This document shows, piece after piece, positions 43,301 to 51,731 of a DNA stretch of 64,000 nt (its first letter is position 1; each line of letters starts with the position of its first letter). The stretch lies in NCBI GenBank assembly GCA_018266795.1, contig JAFDZV010000005.1, positions 1-64,000 on the forward strand, written 5' to 3'. The notes under the pieces were generated by a model. The model was not told where the DNA came from. It worked only from the letters and a program-made list of their open reading frames with translations, and did no database searches. Source of the DNA: Bacteroidota bacterium. GTDB lineage: Bacteria; Bacteroidota; Ignavibacteria; OLB7. A program made the translations under genes and the position numbers.

Positions 43301-46300
43301 GGATGCCCGGCCATGTCGTAGCCGGCAACGTATACGAAACCTCCGCCTCCGATCACCGGTTCGCGCAGGCAGAACTCCGCAACGTGGCGTTCGGTTGTGT
43401 CGATCACGGCCAGCGGCCGGGTCTCGGTATCCAGCGCCGTGCGTGAGGCGTACCGTTGGTCGACTCCGGCAACCACACCGTTGTCCACGATGTTGAAGCA
43501 GGTTCGGCCAAGCGAGTCCAGATGTGCCACTGCAGGGGTTGCCGCATGCGCCGCGGTCTTGGCGGCTGCATCCTGGTTCGCACTCCGCTCGTCCGCGGTG
43601 CTGCCGTATGTCCCGCCGATGCGCAGGTCGTACCATGATGTATACGCTCCGGGAGCCGTTCCCAGCAGCCTCGTGAAGTAGTCGCCCACATCCGCATCGG
43701 TGCGTGCATCCGAGATGAGCACCGTGTCATTCCTGTCCCACGTCTCGCGGCGCCATCCATCCTCGATCGTCTTCTCGAACGTGTTGTCCGGATGAAGCGT
43801 GGCGACAACGCGTGCCACGGCATCGTAGAACATTACGGAGCTGACGCCGGCCAGCACGTTGAACTCGAACTCGTGCGTCGCCGTGAAGAAGGGCTCGTAT
43901 GTACGAACAGCGTTCCCCTTGTTGTTGAAAATGGTCCAGCCGCTGGCAACCCAACGTGGCGAGATCGTTCCCGCCATACCGGGTACGGGACCGGGCTCGG
44001 CAAGCGCCTTCTTCTGCGCAACGCGCATGAAGCCGTCCGAATATTCAAGCAGGTGTTGGTACAGCGTCGAGCCGCCGGGGGGAATATCCGAGACGTGCGT
44101 CTCCCTGGTGAGCGAATACGTCAGCGGCGCCTCCGGGTTGGGAAGATTGCGCGTGCGATGGTAGGCGAATATGTCATGAACCACCCGCGATGTTGCGTTG
44201 CCGAGAGTCGTTCCTGGAGCCGCAAGCGGATTGGCACGGATGGCGAGTATCGTGGGGTCCGTGAGATCGGGATCGAAACCGGTGAGGGAGTCTCCCTCCC
44301 CGGCCTTGCCGTACACGGCGGTTCCGGCAACCATCCCGAGGCAGTCGTAGGCCGTCTCGTTGAAGTTCCCGTTCGGGTCCGTCAGCAGGAACGGATGCAT
44401 CACGCGGTAGTCATTGCTCGCGGTGGTTGTGTTGCCGAGCGGGTCCGCCACGCTTACCGGGAGAAGATCGTATGCGTCGTTCGTGAGGCGTGTGATTGCC
44501 GCGAACGGATCGACAGCACGGCGCACGCTATAAAAGTGTCCGCGCGCCTCCGCCAGTTCCGTCGGCGCCGTGTCGCTGTCCCCCGGCGACAGGTAGACGC
44601 GACCGGTTGGGATCCACCAATCCGTTCCGCCTCCAAGCTGCACATAGCCTCCCTCGGCGAGGATGGTGTTGTTGACAAGCGTTCCGAAGACGCGCGTTAC
44701 CAGGCCCGGCGTAAGCGCAAGCCGATAATTCTCGCCCGGCAATGCATGTGACTCCAGTACACCTAGGGCGAGGAGAGACGTGAGATCGTCACTCCGGTAG
44801 AGCGTCCGGCTGCGCGACGTAATGCGGCGCGCAAGGCCGGTGGGGGAGCCAACCCCTTCGATATCGGGAGTGGATACCTGCTCGTATGGAATATCGTGTG
44901 CACCTCCCCAGAGCGTTCCCCAGTTCGTCGCCATCTCGCCGAACGTGAAGCGGGCAGCCGCAGGGGCAATACCGGTAAGCTCTGCGGCGATCTCCTCGCA
45001 CGGCATCGGAGCACGATATGTATCGAACGTGCTTGCATCCCATGGCTGGTGAACCGCAACCGTGAACACGTGCTCCGTGCCTGTGATGTGCATGTTCGTC
45101 TGGTCGTGCGCAAGCATGGACTGGAGCGTGCCGGAGAGGAGTGGCTCCGGCGCCGCATACCCGGCGCGGCGCCCATAGCCTATCGATATGGACTGCAGCA
45201 CGTTGCCGAAGCTGTCCACCGCGAGCGTGATATCGTGCATGATGCGGGGATCGGCTGGATTGCGCTCGTAGTGATACGTCAGCGACTCGCGCGGATGCAC
45301 GTGGAACACCGCATGCTGGTTTGGACCAAAGCCCTGGACATACTCTACCGTGAAGTTCTGCTCTGTGACTGTGTAGGGATGTTCCGCCTGGAGCGTGCCG
45401 TCATCGGCGAACACCTCGATGCGCAATGTCGAACCCTTGAGTGCACGGTATGCCTCGCGCATTTCCTGCGGCGTAAGTCCGGCAGGCATCACCGTATCGG
45501 GGAGCAGCAATGCTTCGCGTGCTGCCACTGCGGCGGGCGACGTGCCGCGGGTGGACGGCTCCGCCCAATACTCAGCTTCGTACTGTTGCGACACCGATCC
45601 GGACTCGACGAATGCACCGTTGTGGAACCAGGTTTTCGTGTGCACCGGAGGAACCCAGGAGATCCCATCCCAGTTCGTTGCTTCCGCTTCCGGGAATGCC
45701 GTGTCGTCGCGGTGCTCCTCGGTATCCCACTGCTCAACCATGCCGAATCCGCGGAACTCCCGTTCCACTCCGTCATAGAAGCCATGGTGGTAGGCGTAGC
45801 GCGTCACGAAACGGCTGCGGCCGATGAAGTCGAACGTCTCCGTCCGTTCCACCACGTACACCAGATGCGGCAGCCGCGTAACCCACGGCGTTCCGGCCAT
45901 CCTGTCCTGAAGATAGAACTTGGTGGAGGGGGCGTAGTGCACGCGCGTCTCGCCGCCGAGATTGTTGCGCGAGGTGGTCATCAGGTGCGGCTTGATTCCC
46001 CCCATCAGATCGATGTAGAGGAGCGGTCGCGTCGCACTGGAGGGAAGGGGTGACGACCACACCAGGCATGCCGTCCCGTTCCCCAGCAGGTCGCACACCT
46101 GAACGGAGTTCAGCGCGTCCACGGCCGGGAACGTGGCCAGGAGCACCGGCGCCCCCCAGGAGTTGCCGGAGCGGTTGAAGCAGACATGGACTCCGTCATT
46201 GCCGAGGTAGAGCACATCCGTGCTGCCGGAGCCGTCGATATCGGTCAGGCGCACGCGATGGGCATCGAAGCGTTCGTCGTCGGTGAAGCGCGGCGCGTTG

Positions 46301-48309
46301 TCCATGCTCACCTTCGCGCCGAAGCGGCCGTAGCCCCGATTGGGCCAGTAGCAGATCTCACCGTTGCGCACGCGCACAACATCCGTAAGACCGTCGCCTG
46401 TCATGTCTGCCAGGAACACGGCGCCGGTGCTGTCGGCGAATGCCACCGTTGGCCCACGCTCCTCGTCCCACGGCGTGCGCACCATCAACGCCTCTGCATA
46501 TCCATCCTCGCCAAGTGACTGATGCCATGTGAAAACCCCATCCTCGGTGACCAGCGCGTCGGCAAGTCCGTCGCCGGTGACGTCGATGAAACGAAGGTTC
46601 GCATCGGACCAGTTGATTGCCGGGAGCGAGGCGAAGCGTTGCAGCGGCGCCCATGCATCGTCGGCCGTGCGTTCGAAGAAGCCGGGGGCCGGATCCTCCA
46701 GCAGAACAACATCCAGCTGGCCGTCGCCGGCAAGATCCATCAGGCGCACCTGCGCGCCGAGCTCGGAGCGGGAGGGGAGAGGGGATATGTTCTCCAGCGG
46801 ACCGAATTTCGCACGCATCACAGGGTTGCCGCCGGGGCCGGGAACCAGGTTGACCGGGCTCAGGTTGCGTTGATATCCCCATTCTCCCTTCATGTCGGTG
46901 AGGATTCCGGAGAGCCCTTCGCCGTTCAGGTCAACCCACTGAAAGTGTGTGCCATCCATTCCCTCCGGCAGGTTGCCGAATCCGTCCGGGTCGAGTGTGA
47001 GTACATCCGGTTGAATCACCGGCGTACTGTACTCGAATTCCGTCGGCGGCATCGTGCGCGTGATGTAGCCGCCCATTCCGTCGCGACGATATCCGGTGTG
47101 TACAACGGAGGAGAGGAATGTGTAGATCGGATTGGTCGGGTCCGCTGGCGCAACGTCGTCAGAGTAGGTGAAGTCCGTGCTCTGCACCAGGCAGTTTGTG
47201 CCGACATTCGTCTCCCCAGCGAAGTGGTGGAACATCAGCACGCGCCGGCAGCGGCGGTATGTCCGTACCTCGAATCCCGCACGGTGCGTCGAGAACGGAT
47301 CCGGGCGAACAGGCCACGCAAGGTCCGGCGCAGGTACCGGAACCGAAGTATTGTGGTCGCCGTAATCCAGCACTACCTCGAAATGCCAGTCCGTCGGCAA
47401 TGCCGGCTCGCTTCCGCCGCTGGACCAGTCCGCAAACCATGGTGTCCCATTGCCGTAATGAATACGCTTCAGATAATTCTGAGCGGCGCGTGATGCGTTG
47501 GTGCGGTTTGCCTCGTGTGCGTGAGAGCGATCGACGCCAACCCCATCCTCTGCCAGATATTCATAGCGGACAACGTTTCCTTTGTCGTCGAAGCTTCGGC
47601 AGATCCGGTAGGAGAAAATATTCCGCGGATTATCCGGATCTACAATCGTGCTTCCCGCATCGTAGCCGTACAGCGTGGTGACATTATCGCGGGTAATGCT
47701 CCGCCAATGGCTCACGCCGTCCGAGTTCCTGGTCCAGCGTTCGATACGCGAAAACAATCCTTCGATGCGCGGGCGATAAATCGCAACGGTATATGCCACC
47801 CCATGCACCGTGCGTGCCATTCGTGTGCGCGCGCCGGTATTGTCCAGCACCGGTACCAGATCCTCTGCTCCGGAGAGAACGAATACGTCGGACTCTCCAC
47901 CATCATCATATCGCGGAAGCCCCTTATCCGTCTTTCGCGTAATTGCCGGCTGGCCCAGGCTCCATCCGAAGCCGAACGGTCCGTTACCGGAACCGGAATC
48001 GTAGGAGAGGGAAAGCTGCGGACCGAAATTGGAACGCCCCGGTGTGGTGGCCAGGGGAACCGTCAACGAGCCAGTGCCTGTGACCGCGTTGACGCCGAAT
48101 TTTTCTCCGATGCCGCGAATTGCGCCTCCTCCCTTCGGAAGAGAGAGTGGTGGAATTGTAAAAGTTCCGTTCTGCGTCGAGCCCTCGGATTGTGATGGTG
48201 CCTTTGGCTTCGTCTGTGATTGCGATGGCGATTGGGAAGATGGTGAGCCCGAAGCTGCCGCGCCCTTCTGCCCCTGGCGGCTGCTCTCCTGCTTTTCGTT
48301 GTTCGGCAT
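40381..48309 (-). CDS. TcB-TcC fusion cocoon protein with His-rich phospholipase C-like effector, operon 2
   Basis: 2642 residues, paralogous to 12868-20940 up to the Rhs core end. The SpvB-like N-terminus (SLPKGGGAIRGIGEKFGV, GNGPFGFGWSLGQPAI), FG-GAP part (FLADMTGDGLTDVVRVR) and YD repeats are followed by GARYYAPWLGRWTATDP and DPSGL at about residue 2325. The effector arm is 317 residues and unrelated to that of operon 1. It has VHGALTYHLALAAGF, ANVDHDPKTE, EYHFPSF, GLHSLEDVGFANAPGPH, IGIGHPF and HVADQAYNDP, a spacing of His/Asp residues like zinc-dependent phospholipase C/S1-P1 nuclease or DUF6765-like domains. Start ATG 48309 (MPNNEKQ) is preferred because it is conserved with operon 1; ATG 48327 or further upstream is possible. 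Confidence 0.9.
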   Translation of the reverse strand: MPNNEKQESSRQGQKGAAASGSPSSQSPSQSQTKPKAPSQSEGSTQNGTFTIPPLSLPKGGGAIRGIGEKFGVNAVTGTGSLTVPLATTPGRSNFGPQLSLSYDSGSGNGPFGFGWSLGQPAITRKTDKGLPRYDDGGESDVFVLSGAEDLVPVLDNTGARTRMARTVHGVAYTVAIYRPRIEGLFSRIERWTRNSDGVSHWRSITRDNVTTLYGYDAGSTIVDPDNPRNIFSYRICRSFDDKGNVVRYEYLAEDGVGVDRSHAHEANRTNASRAAQNYLKRIHYGNGTPWFADWSSGGSEPALPTDWHFEVVLDYGDHNTSVPVPAPDLAWPVRPDPFSTHRAGFEVRTYRRCRRVLMFHHFAGETNVGTNCLVQSTDFTYSDDVAPADPTNPIYTFLSSVVHTGYRRDGMGGYITRTMPPTEFEYSTPVIQPDVLTLDPDGFGNLPEGMDGTHFQWVDLNGEGLSGILTDMKGEWGYQRNLSPVNLVPGPGGNPVMRAKFGPLENISPLPSRSELGAQVRLMDLAGDGQLDVVLLEDPAPGFFERTADDAWAPLQRFASLPAINWSDANLRFIDVTGDGLADALVTEDGVFTWHQSLGEDGYAEALMVRTPWDEERGPTVAFADSTGAVFLADMTGDGLTDVVRVRNGEICYWPNRGYGRFGAKVSMDNAPRFTDDERFDAHRVRLTDIDGSGSTDVLYLGNDGVHVCFNRSGNSWGAPVLLATFPAVDALNSVQVCDLLGNGTACLVWSSPLPSSATRPLLYIDLMGGIKPHLMTTSRNNLGGETRVHYAPSTKFYLQDRMAGTPWVTRLPHLVYVVERTETFDFIGRSRFVTRYAYHHGFYDGVEREFRGFGMVEQWDTEEHRDDTAFPEAEATNWDGISWVPPVHTKTWFHNGAFVESGSVSQQYEAEYWAEPSTRGTSPAAVAAREALLLPDTVMPAGLTPQEMREAYRALKGSTLRIEVFADDGTLQAEHPYTVTEQNFTVEYVQGFGPNQHAVFHVHPRESLTYHYERNPADPRIMHDITLAVDSFGNVLQSISIGYGRRAGYAAPEPLLSGTLQSMLAHDQTNMHITGTEHVFTVAVHQPWDASTFDTYRAPMPCEEIAAELTGIAPAAARFTFGEMATNWGTLWGGAHDIPYEQVSTPDIEGVGSPTGLARRITSRSRTLYRSDDLTSLLALGVLESHALPGENYRLALTPGLVTRVFGTLVNNTILAEGGYVQLGGGTDWWIPTGRVYLSPGDSDTAPTELAEARGHFYSVRRAVDPFAAITRLTNDAYDLLPVSVADPLGNTTTASNDYRVMHPFLLTDPNGNFNETAYDCLGMVAGTAVYGKAGEGDSLTGFDPDLTDPTILAIRANPLAAPGTTLGNATSRVVHDIFAYHRTRNLPNPEAPLTYSLTRETHVSDIPPGGSTLYQHLLEYSDGFMRVAQKKALAEPGPVPGMAGTISPRWVASGWTIFNNKGNAVRTYEPFFTATHEFEFNVLAGVSSVMFYDAVARVVATLHPDNTFEKTIEDGWRRETWDRNDTVLISDARTDADVGDYFTRLLGTAPGAYTSWYDLRIGGTYGSTADERSANQDAAAKTAAHAATPAVAHLDSLGRTCFNIVDNGVVAGVDQRYASRTALDTETRPLAVIDTTERHVAEFCLREPVIGGGGFVYVAGYDMAGHPLYENGMDGGERRILQNVHGDVFRSWDARGFAFRVLYDALRRITHRYVTLSGFGETLAERLVYGDKHSDATRNLKGQLFRHYDSGGMASHDRYDFKGNILQSGRQLAVHNPATISPPAVDRAPDWTPIATINDVPTLDVAAMDTAAAPLLDANDAFTASGLFDALNRPIQMVTPCAAGGNPNVVQPAYNAGGQVKALDVWVRQGGAPGGLLVAGTADIHAVTDVTYDAHGKRIDLTYGNASVTSYVYDPETFRLATLTTVRPNGNPNAQIVQALSYTYDPTGNVTRIRDDADTQNVVFFRNQRVTPTADYTYDPLYRLTSATGREMLGLSGGGGLNPAQQTTNTDGSRTGIVSPGDGKAMDTYRESYTYDPAGNLLTMVHQVASGGWTRRYAYNEQSCITPTETGNRLSATSLPGDPAGGPYSATYIYDAHGNMTRMPHLPAMTWDEYGRLQSTTQQVVGAGMPETTYYQYAADGERLRKVTYWQAAPGNTPGRKCERIYLGSFEIYREYDNSGTTVMRERESLHAMLDKQRVLMVETRTVDVLNNDPAPAQMIRYQYSNQLGSAMLELDDNADVLSYEEYFPYGSTSYQGVRATTDVPKRYRYTGRERDDESDLAFHGARYYAPWLGRWTATDPALVSAAISSYHYARGNPIGYSDPSGLYEEPVHGALTYHLALAAGFKEKDAARIALAAANVDHDPKTEPVSSANIESGATAEYHFPSFASASARVEGEIGKGTKMDLNNLGVGLHSLEDVGFANAPGPHLRRTSEQKEVVLFEGLALRGTTPAGAIDLGYIPRISFNIPHPATWFGTSTSEHQNIGIGHPFYITENGKWSTPFNHVADQAYNDPVANTKELKQIYDLLKKAAKEYYGPNADVKSDDAAADKAIAAVTSADTATKVKQFVERGTTFSGQAVNSYSYWVGHNTFTSTTWTPAQIDSSITDPKPEPKYDTFPDGTKIERATGKFIWGPGPKF

Positions 48310-48528
48310 GGTGGCGTTCCGGTTCATGAACCCCGATCCCGCCACGCGCTGTGGCCGGCGTTCCACAATGGCGGAGCGCCCATACAGCGGCGCCGGCCGC
48401 AGAACGGGAGGTGATTGCACGTAACACGAACACGCGATTCTCGCGAGTGGAGGGGAATACGTGATTGTGCTGGTGTTCGATCGGCGCGGCACTCAGTCTG
48501 AGGTGGACCAACTCGCGCTCGTTTCATG

Positions 48529-48560
48529 CAAACATACGTGAACGATCGGGGGGATGTCAA
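48529..48560 (-). promoter_or_regulatory. Promoter of Tc operon 2
   Basis: On the minus strand TTGACA (48560-48555) and TATGTTTG (48536-48529) lie 18 bases apart; the second box fits TAnnTTTG exactly. The boxes and their flanks are shared with operon 1 (21144-21174). The predicted leader to ATG 48309 is about 210 bases. Confidence 0.6.
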
Positions 48561-48989
48561 GGGGAACGGTGTAACGTGCCGAAATTATTCGATATCACCC
48601 CCTACGCTCGGTAGCCGTTCGGCGAATAGGGGAGGAGGTGCCGGCGCCGCACGAAAAACGGGGTCCCGATGCGCGGTGCGGGCTATCCGTCTTCGACAAT
48701 GTCTCACTCATTCGATCCCGCGATCGCCGATGTCTTTGCACTATATTCGGACTGCCGATGGCTGCGGTCGCCTGCAGGCGCAGTGTGCATGCGGAGTGCG
48801 GCTCCGATGTACGGATGATTCCGGATAAATAATCGAGCGCACATCCGGATATATACTTCCACTGTGCAAGCAATCTCAATGGCGACGCAATCGCCGTCGA
48901 GTACTTCGCGCGATCGCGACCCGGGAATATCCAGGTTCATTCCGGCCATACCGAACCATGCCGTTTCCCTCTACGTGTTGGAGTAGCAA
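48561..48989. other. Intergenic region between divergent Tc operon 2 and PaiB-like gene
   Basis: About 430 bases without a convincing gene. AATTATTCGATATCACC (48586-48598 region) resembles sequence upstream of operon 1 and may be a shared upstream element. A TATATTCG box (48742-48749) on the plus strand is near the -7 consensus but has no -33 partner at normal spacing. Confidence 0.4.
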
Positions 48990-49628
48990 ATGTATATCCC
49001 AAAGGATTTTCGGGAGGAGGATCGCCAGGTCCTGCATCAGTTCATGCGCGCCTTCTCCTTCGCGACCCTGGTGACCTGCCGCGCCGGCGCGCCGTTCGCA
49101 ACGCATCTTCCCTTTCTGCTCGAGAGCGATCATGGTACCAACGGCGTGCTGCTTGCGCACATGGCGCGCGCGAATCCGCAATGGCGCGATCTCGCTGCCG
49201 GCGAAGAGGCGCTGGTCATCTTCCAGGGGCCGCATCGTTACATCACGCCCTCCTGGTACACCGAGCATCCAAGTGTGCCGACCTGGAACTATGCCGCCGT
49301 GCACGCCTACGGCCGAGCCCGTATCCTCCACGATCGCGGCCGCGTGCTCGCGCTTCTCGAGCGTCTGGTGGCGACGAACGAGGCTCCCTTCGCGGAGCCG
49401 TGGACGCTGGATACCTCCGACAAGTGGACCGCCGGTCTCATCACCGGCATCGTTGCGTTCGAGATAGAGTTGACGCGTATCGAGGGGAAATTCAAGCTGA
49501 ACCAGAATCGGTCCAGGGCCGATCGGGACTCCGTTGCGGCGGCGTTGATGAGCGGCGGCAGCGAGGCGGACCGGCAACTCGGGGAGTTCATGGCCGGTGT
49601 GCGTGGCCGGACAGTCGTGGAGGAGTGA
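48990..49628 (+). CDS. PaiB-like FMN-binding protein
   Basis: 212 residues matching the PaiB/FMN-binding negative transcriptional regulator family: MYIPKDFREEDRQVLHQFMRAFSFATLVT at the start, the split-barrel core with ATHLPFLLE and LLAHMARANPQW, the family block VIFQGPHRYITPSWYTEHPSVPTWNYAAVHAYGRARI, and the C-terminal GIVAFEIELTRIEGKFKLNQNR. In Bacillus PaiB acts with the acetyltransferase PaiA on sporulation and protease genes; most homologues are uncharacterised flavin-binding proteins, possibly involved in polyamine or haem-related stress. The start is supported by the family-typical MYIPKxFRE. It is transcribed divergently from Tc operon 2. Confidence 0.9.
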   Translation: MYIPKDFREEDRQVLHQFMRAFSFATLVTCRAGAPFATHLPFLLESDHGTNGVLLAHMARANPQWRDLAAGEEALVIFQGPHRYITPSWYTEHPSVPTWNYAAVHAYGRARILHDRGRVLALLERLVATNEAPFAEPWTLDTSDKWTAGLITGIVAFEIELTRIEGKFKLNQNRSRADRDSVAAALMSGGSEADRQLGEFMAGVRGRTVVEE

Positions 49629-49879
49629 TCGCCGCGGCATCGGTTGCGGAGCCGCAGGCCGTACGATTGTTCGCTCTTCGATTCCATGCAGTGGCCCGTA
49701 TGTCCGGGGGCTGTGCATGTCCTGCGGCCGATGTTTCGATTCCTTCACGCCGGCAAGCCCGAACGGCGTGGTTCCGGACTCAGGCAATGCGTATGTTCGC
49801 GGCGGCAACGTACAGAAGTAACGACGTGGCCACCCCGCACTGGGGGAATCAATCGCAAACAGCAATGGAGGAAGCGACG

Positions 49880-50272
49880 ATGAATCCCGTAATTCACTTC
49901 GAGATGCCGTACGAGAACCAGGATCGAATGACAGCGTTCTACGGGGCGGCGTTCGGCTGGCAGTTGCAGGGGCTTGGCGAACAGATGGGTAACTATGTTC
50001 TCGCAACCACGACGGAGTCGGACGAGAACGGACCGAAGCGCCCGGGTGCCATCAACGGCGGGTTCTTTCCGAAGCGTCCGGACGGCACCATGCAGCAGCC
50101 TTCGCTGGTTGTCTCGGTGGGCAATCTTCAGGACGCGATGGCCAAGGTTGCCGGCGCCGGTGGCACCGTGCTCGGCGAGCCGGTTGATATCCCCGGTGTC
50201 GGCAAGTTCGTCGCCTTCACGGACACCGAGGGGAATCGCGCAAGCATGCTCGAGCCGCTGCCGCGCGGATAG
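49880..50272 (+). CDS. VOC (glyoxalase/bleomycin-resistance-like) protein
   Basis: 130 residues, a single pair of beta-alpha-beta-beta-beta modules of the vicinal oxygen chelate fold: IHFEMPYENQDRMTAFYGAAFGWQ at the start, the middle GAINGGFFPKRPDG, and the second half SLVVSVGNLQDAMAKVAGAGGTVL ending FVAFTDTEGNRASMLEP. The E of the last strand and the first-strand H are in metal-ligand positions, but no substrate can be assigned. ATG 49880 has an ideal GGAGGAAG eight bases upstream; an in-frame ATG 15 bases earlier lies inside that site. Confidence 0.88.
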   Translation: MNPVIHFEMPYENQDRMTAFYGAAFGWQLQGLGEQMGNYVLATTTESDENGPKRPGAINGGFFPKRPDGTMQQPSLVVSVGNLQDAMAKVAGAGGTVLGEPVDIPGVGKFVAFTDTEGNRASMLEPLPRG

Positions 50273-50577
50273 GACAGGCTGAATGCATCGGCGGAACGAA
50301 CCGGCCATGGAAGTTCCACGGAAGGGCCGGATGAGCGGTTCGTTCCGCCTGCTGCATACGTCCGGACGCCCGTGCTGTATCGATGGAGCAGACCGATTCA
50401 ACATCACGGCATGTGGTGTGGTACAGGGCCGGACCGGCGCTCCATCCGTTGAAGCGCCAGCGCTCTGCCCGCCGGCGGACCGTGCGCGGGATGGCGCCGC
50501 CAGCGCTCCCGTGCATGCCGGATGTCATGAACATCACCCCACACACATCCAGCACTATCGGCATGGAAGTCCCTGCC

Positions 50578-51000
50578 ATGGCACGGCACTCACGCCGGCC
50601 GGCCGGCAATCTGCGGCGTGCCGGTCACGCGCATGCCGGAGCACTCCTGCTGATCGCATTACGATATGTTGATGAAGCCACGCTCCCGGTTCGTCTGAGG
50701 TCGATCGTGCGCCCGGCCGTTCCAGGCGCGGCCATCCTGATGCCCGCCGGCTTCTTTCTCTCCGCACTCATTCCGGATCCAACTGCACCGAACAGCCTCA
50801 TCAACCGCGGTTATGTCGGCGCGGCCGTGCTGGCGGTTGGCGTGGTGCTGCCGGGTACCGGGCTGGCACGGAAGCCCGCGCGTAGAATCTTCCAGCCGCA
50901 TCATGGCGGCATGCGAATTGTTGATGCCGCCCTGCAAGGCGGTGTGCCTGCTGCGCTACAGTTCTCGGGCAATCGTGAGCAGAACGGCATACATTGTTGA
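50578..51000 (+). CDS. Small hypothetical membrane protein, possibly degenerate at the C-terminus
   Basis: A 140-residue frame starting at ATG 50578 with GGAAG upstream. The centre looks genuinely coding: three hydrophobic segments (AGALLLIALRYV; VPGAAILMPAGFFLSALI; YVGAAVLAVGVVLPGTGLA) joined by short loops, as in small uncharacterised inner-membrane proteins. The last 35 residues (from RIFQPHH) are polar and lack such character, and the next gene begins inside them. A frameshift that added a foreign tail, or a decaying gene, is therefore possible. No function can be given. Confidence 0.4.
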   Translation: MARHSRRPAGNLRRAGHAHAGALLLIALRYVDEATLPVRLRSIVRPAVPGAAILMPAGFFLSALIPDPTAPNSLINRGYVGAAVLAVGVVLPGTGLARKPARRIFQPHHGGMRIVDAALQGGVPAALQFSGNREQNGIHC

Positions 51001-51661
51001 CGGCCGCCGCTTCGAGACGCCGGCCCAACGCGCCGCCGAGTTCACGGGTGTCCTCAGGCTTACGATGCCGTGGAACGGCAACCTGGACGCGTTCAACGAT
51101 TTTCTCCACGGAGGATTCGGGACGCCCGAGGAAGCGTTCGTTCCTGTCTGGTGCAATGCGGATCGCTCGCGCGAACTGCTCGGCTGTGAGACGACACTAC
51201 GTTGGCTCGAGGAGCGCCTGCTGGCATGCCATCCTCTGAATGTTCCTCGCTTCCAGGAGAGCATTGCAGCGGCGCAACCGGCGGCTGGTGAAATTTTACA
51301 CCACCTCATCATCATGGCATGTTCTGTGCCTGAAGATGAACGTACATACTCGCCGGCGGTGAGCAGTACCACAACCCGGAGGCAGACTGATTTGCGCAGC
51401 GTTCCTCGTCATATATTCCGCGACCACCCTCTGGTGGAGAGCGAATTTATTTGGAACAACAACGCGGGCTTGGCAATGTTCAGTGCATCGGCGGATCTCT
51501 ACGATACCATCTATGCGAGTCTCAAGGGCTACGATGCCGAGGCCGGCCGGATCGTATCGATCCTGAGCGTTGTTCCCTTCGGTTCGGCGGTTTTCTTCAA
51601 CTTGCCAGGGACTACGGCAAGCCGCAGGCGAGCGTACAAAGAACCAGGCCCCAGGTTGTGA
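50975..51661 (+). CDS. Barstar-like protein with an unrecognised C-terminal half
   Basis: 228 residues from GTG 50975; ATG codons further upstream in the same frame (50924, 50813) give unconvincing N-termini. The first 90 residues match barstar-family ribonuclease inhibitors: AYIVDGRRFETPAQRAAEF, then PWNGNLDAFNDFLHGGFGTPEEAFVPVW, NADRSRELLG. Barstar binds and blocks extracellular barnase-type RNases. The remaining 120 residues (SEFIWNNNAGLAMFSASADLYDTIYASLKG...) are not recognised and may be a second domain or read-through. The frame ends inside a dispersed repeat (51602-51654). No RNase gene is adjacent, so this may be an orphan immunity gene. Confidence 0.6.
   Translation: MSRTAYIVDGRRFETPAQRAAEFTGVLRLTMPWNGNLDAFNDFLHGGFGTPEEAFVPVWCNADRSRELLGCETTLRWLEERLLACHPLNVPRFQESIAAAQPAAGEILHHLIIMACSVPEDERTYSPAVSSTTTRRQTDLRSVPRHIFRDHPLVESEFIWNNNAGLAMFSASADLYDTIYASLKGYDAEAGRIVSILSVVPFGSAVFFNLPGTTASRRRAYKEPGPRL
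51602..51654 (+). repeat. Dispersed intergenic repeat, copy A
   Basis: Core ACTACGGCAAGCCGCAGG, then CGAGCGTACAAAGAACCAGG. It is closely similar to copy B (57757-57810, same strand) and more distantly to copy C (52528-52610, other strand). It forms the end of the barstar-like frame. Confidence 0.6.
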
Positions 51662-51731
51662 ACGGCCATCGAGAACGTGATGTGCCGTGCGATAGGAACT
51701 CTGTGCATCATACTCATTCGAAAGGGACGTA

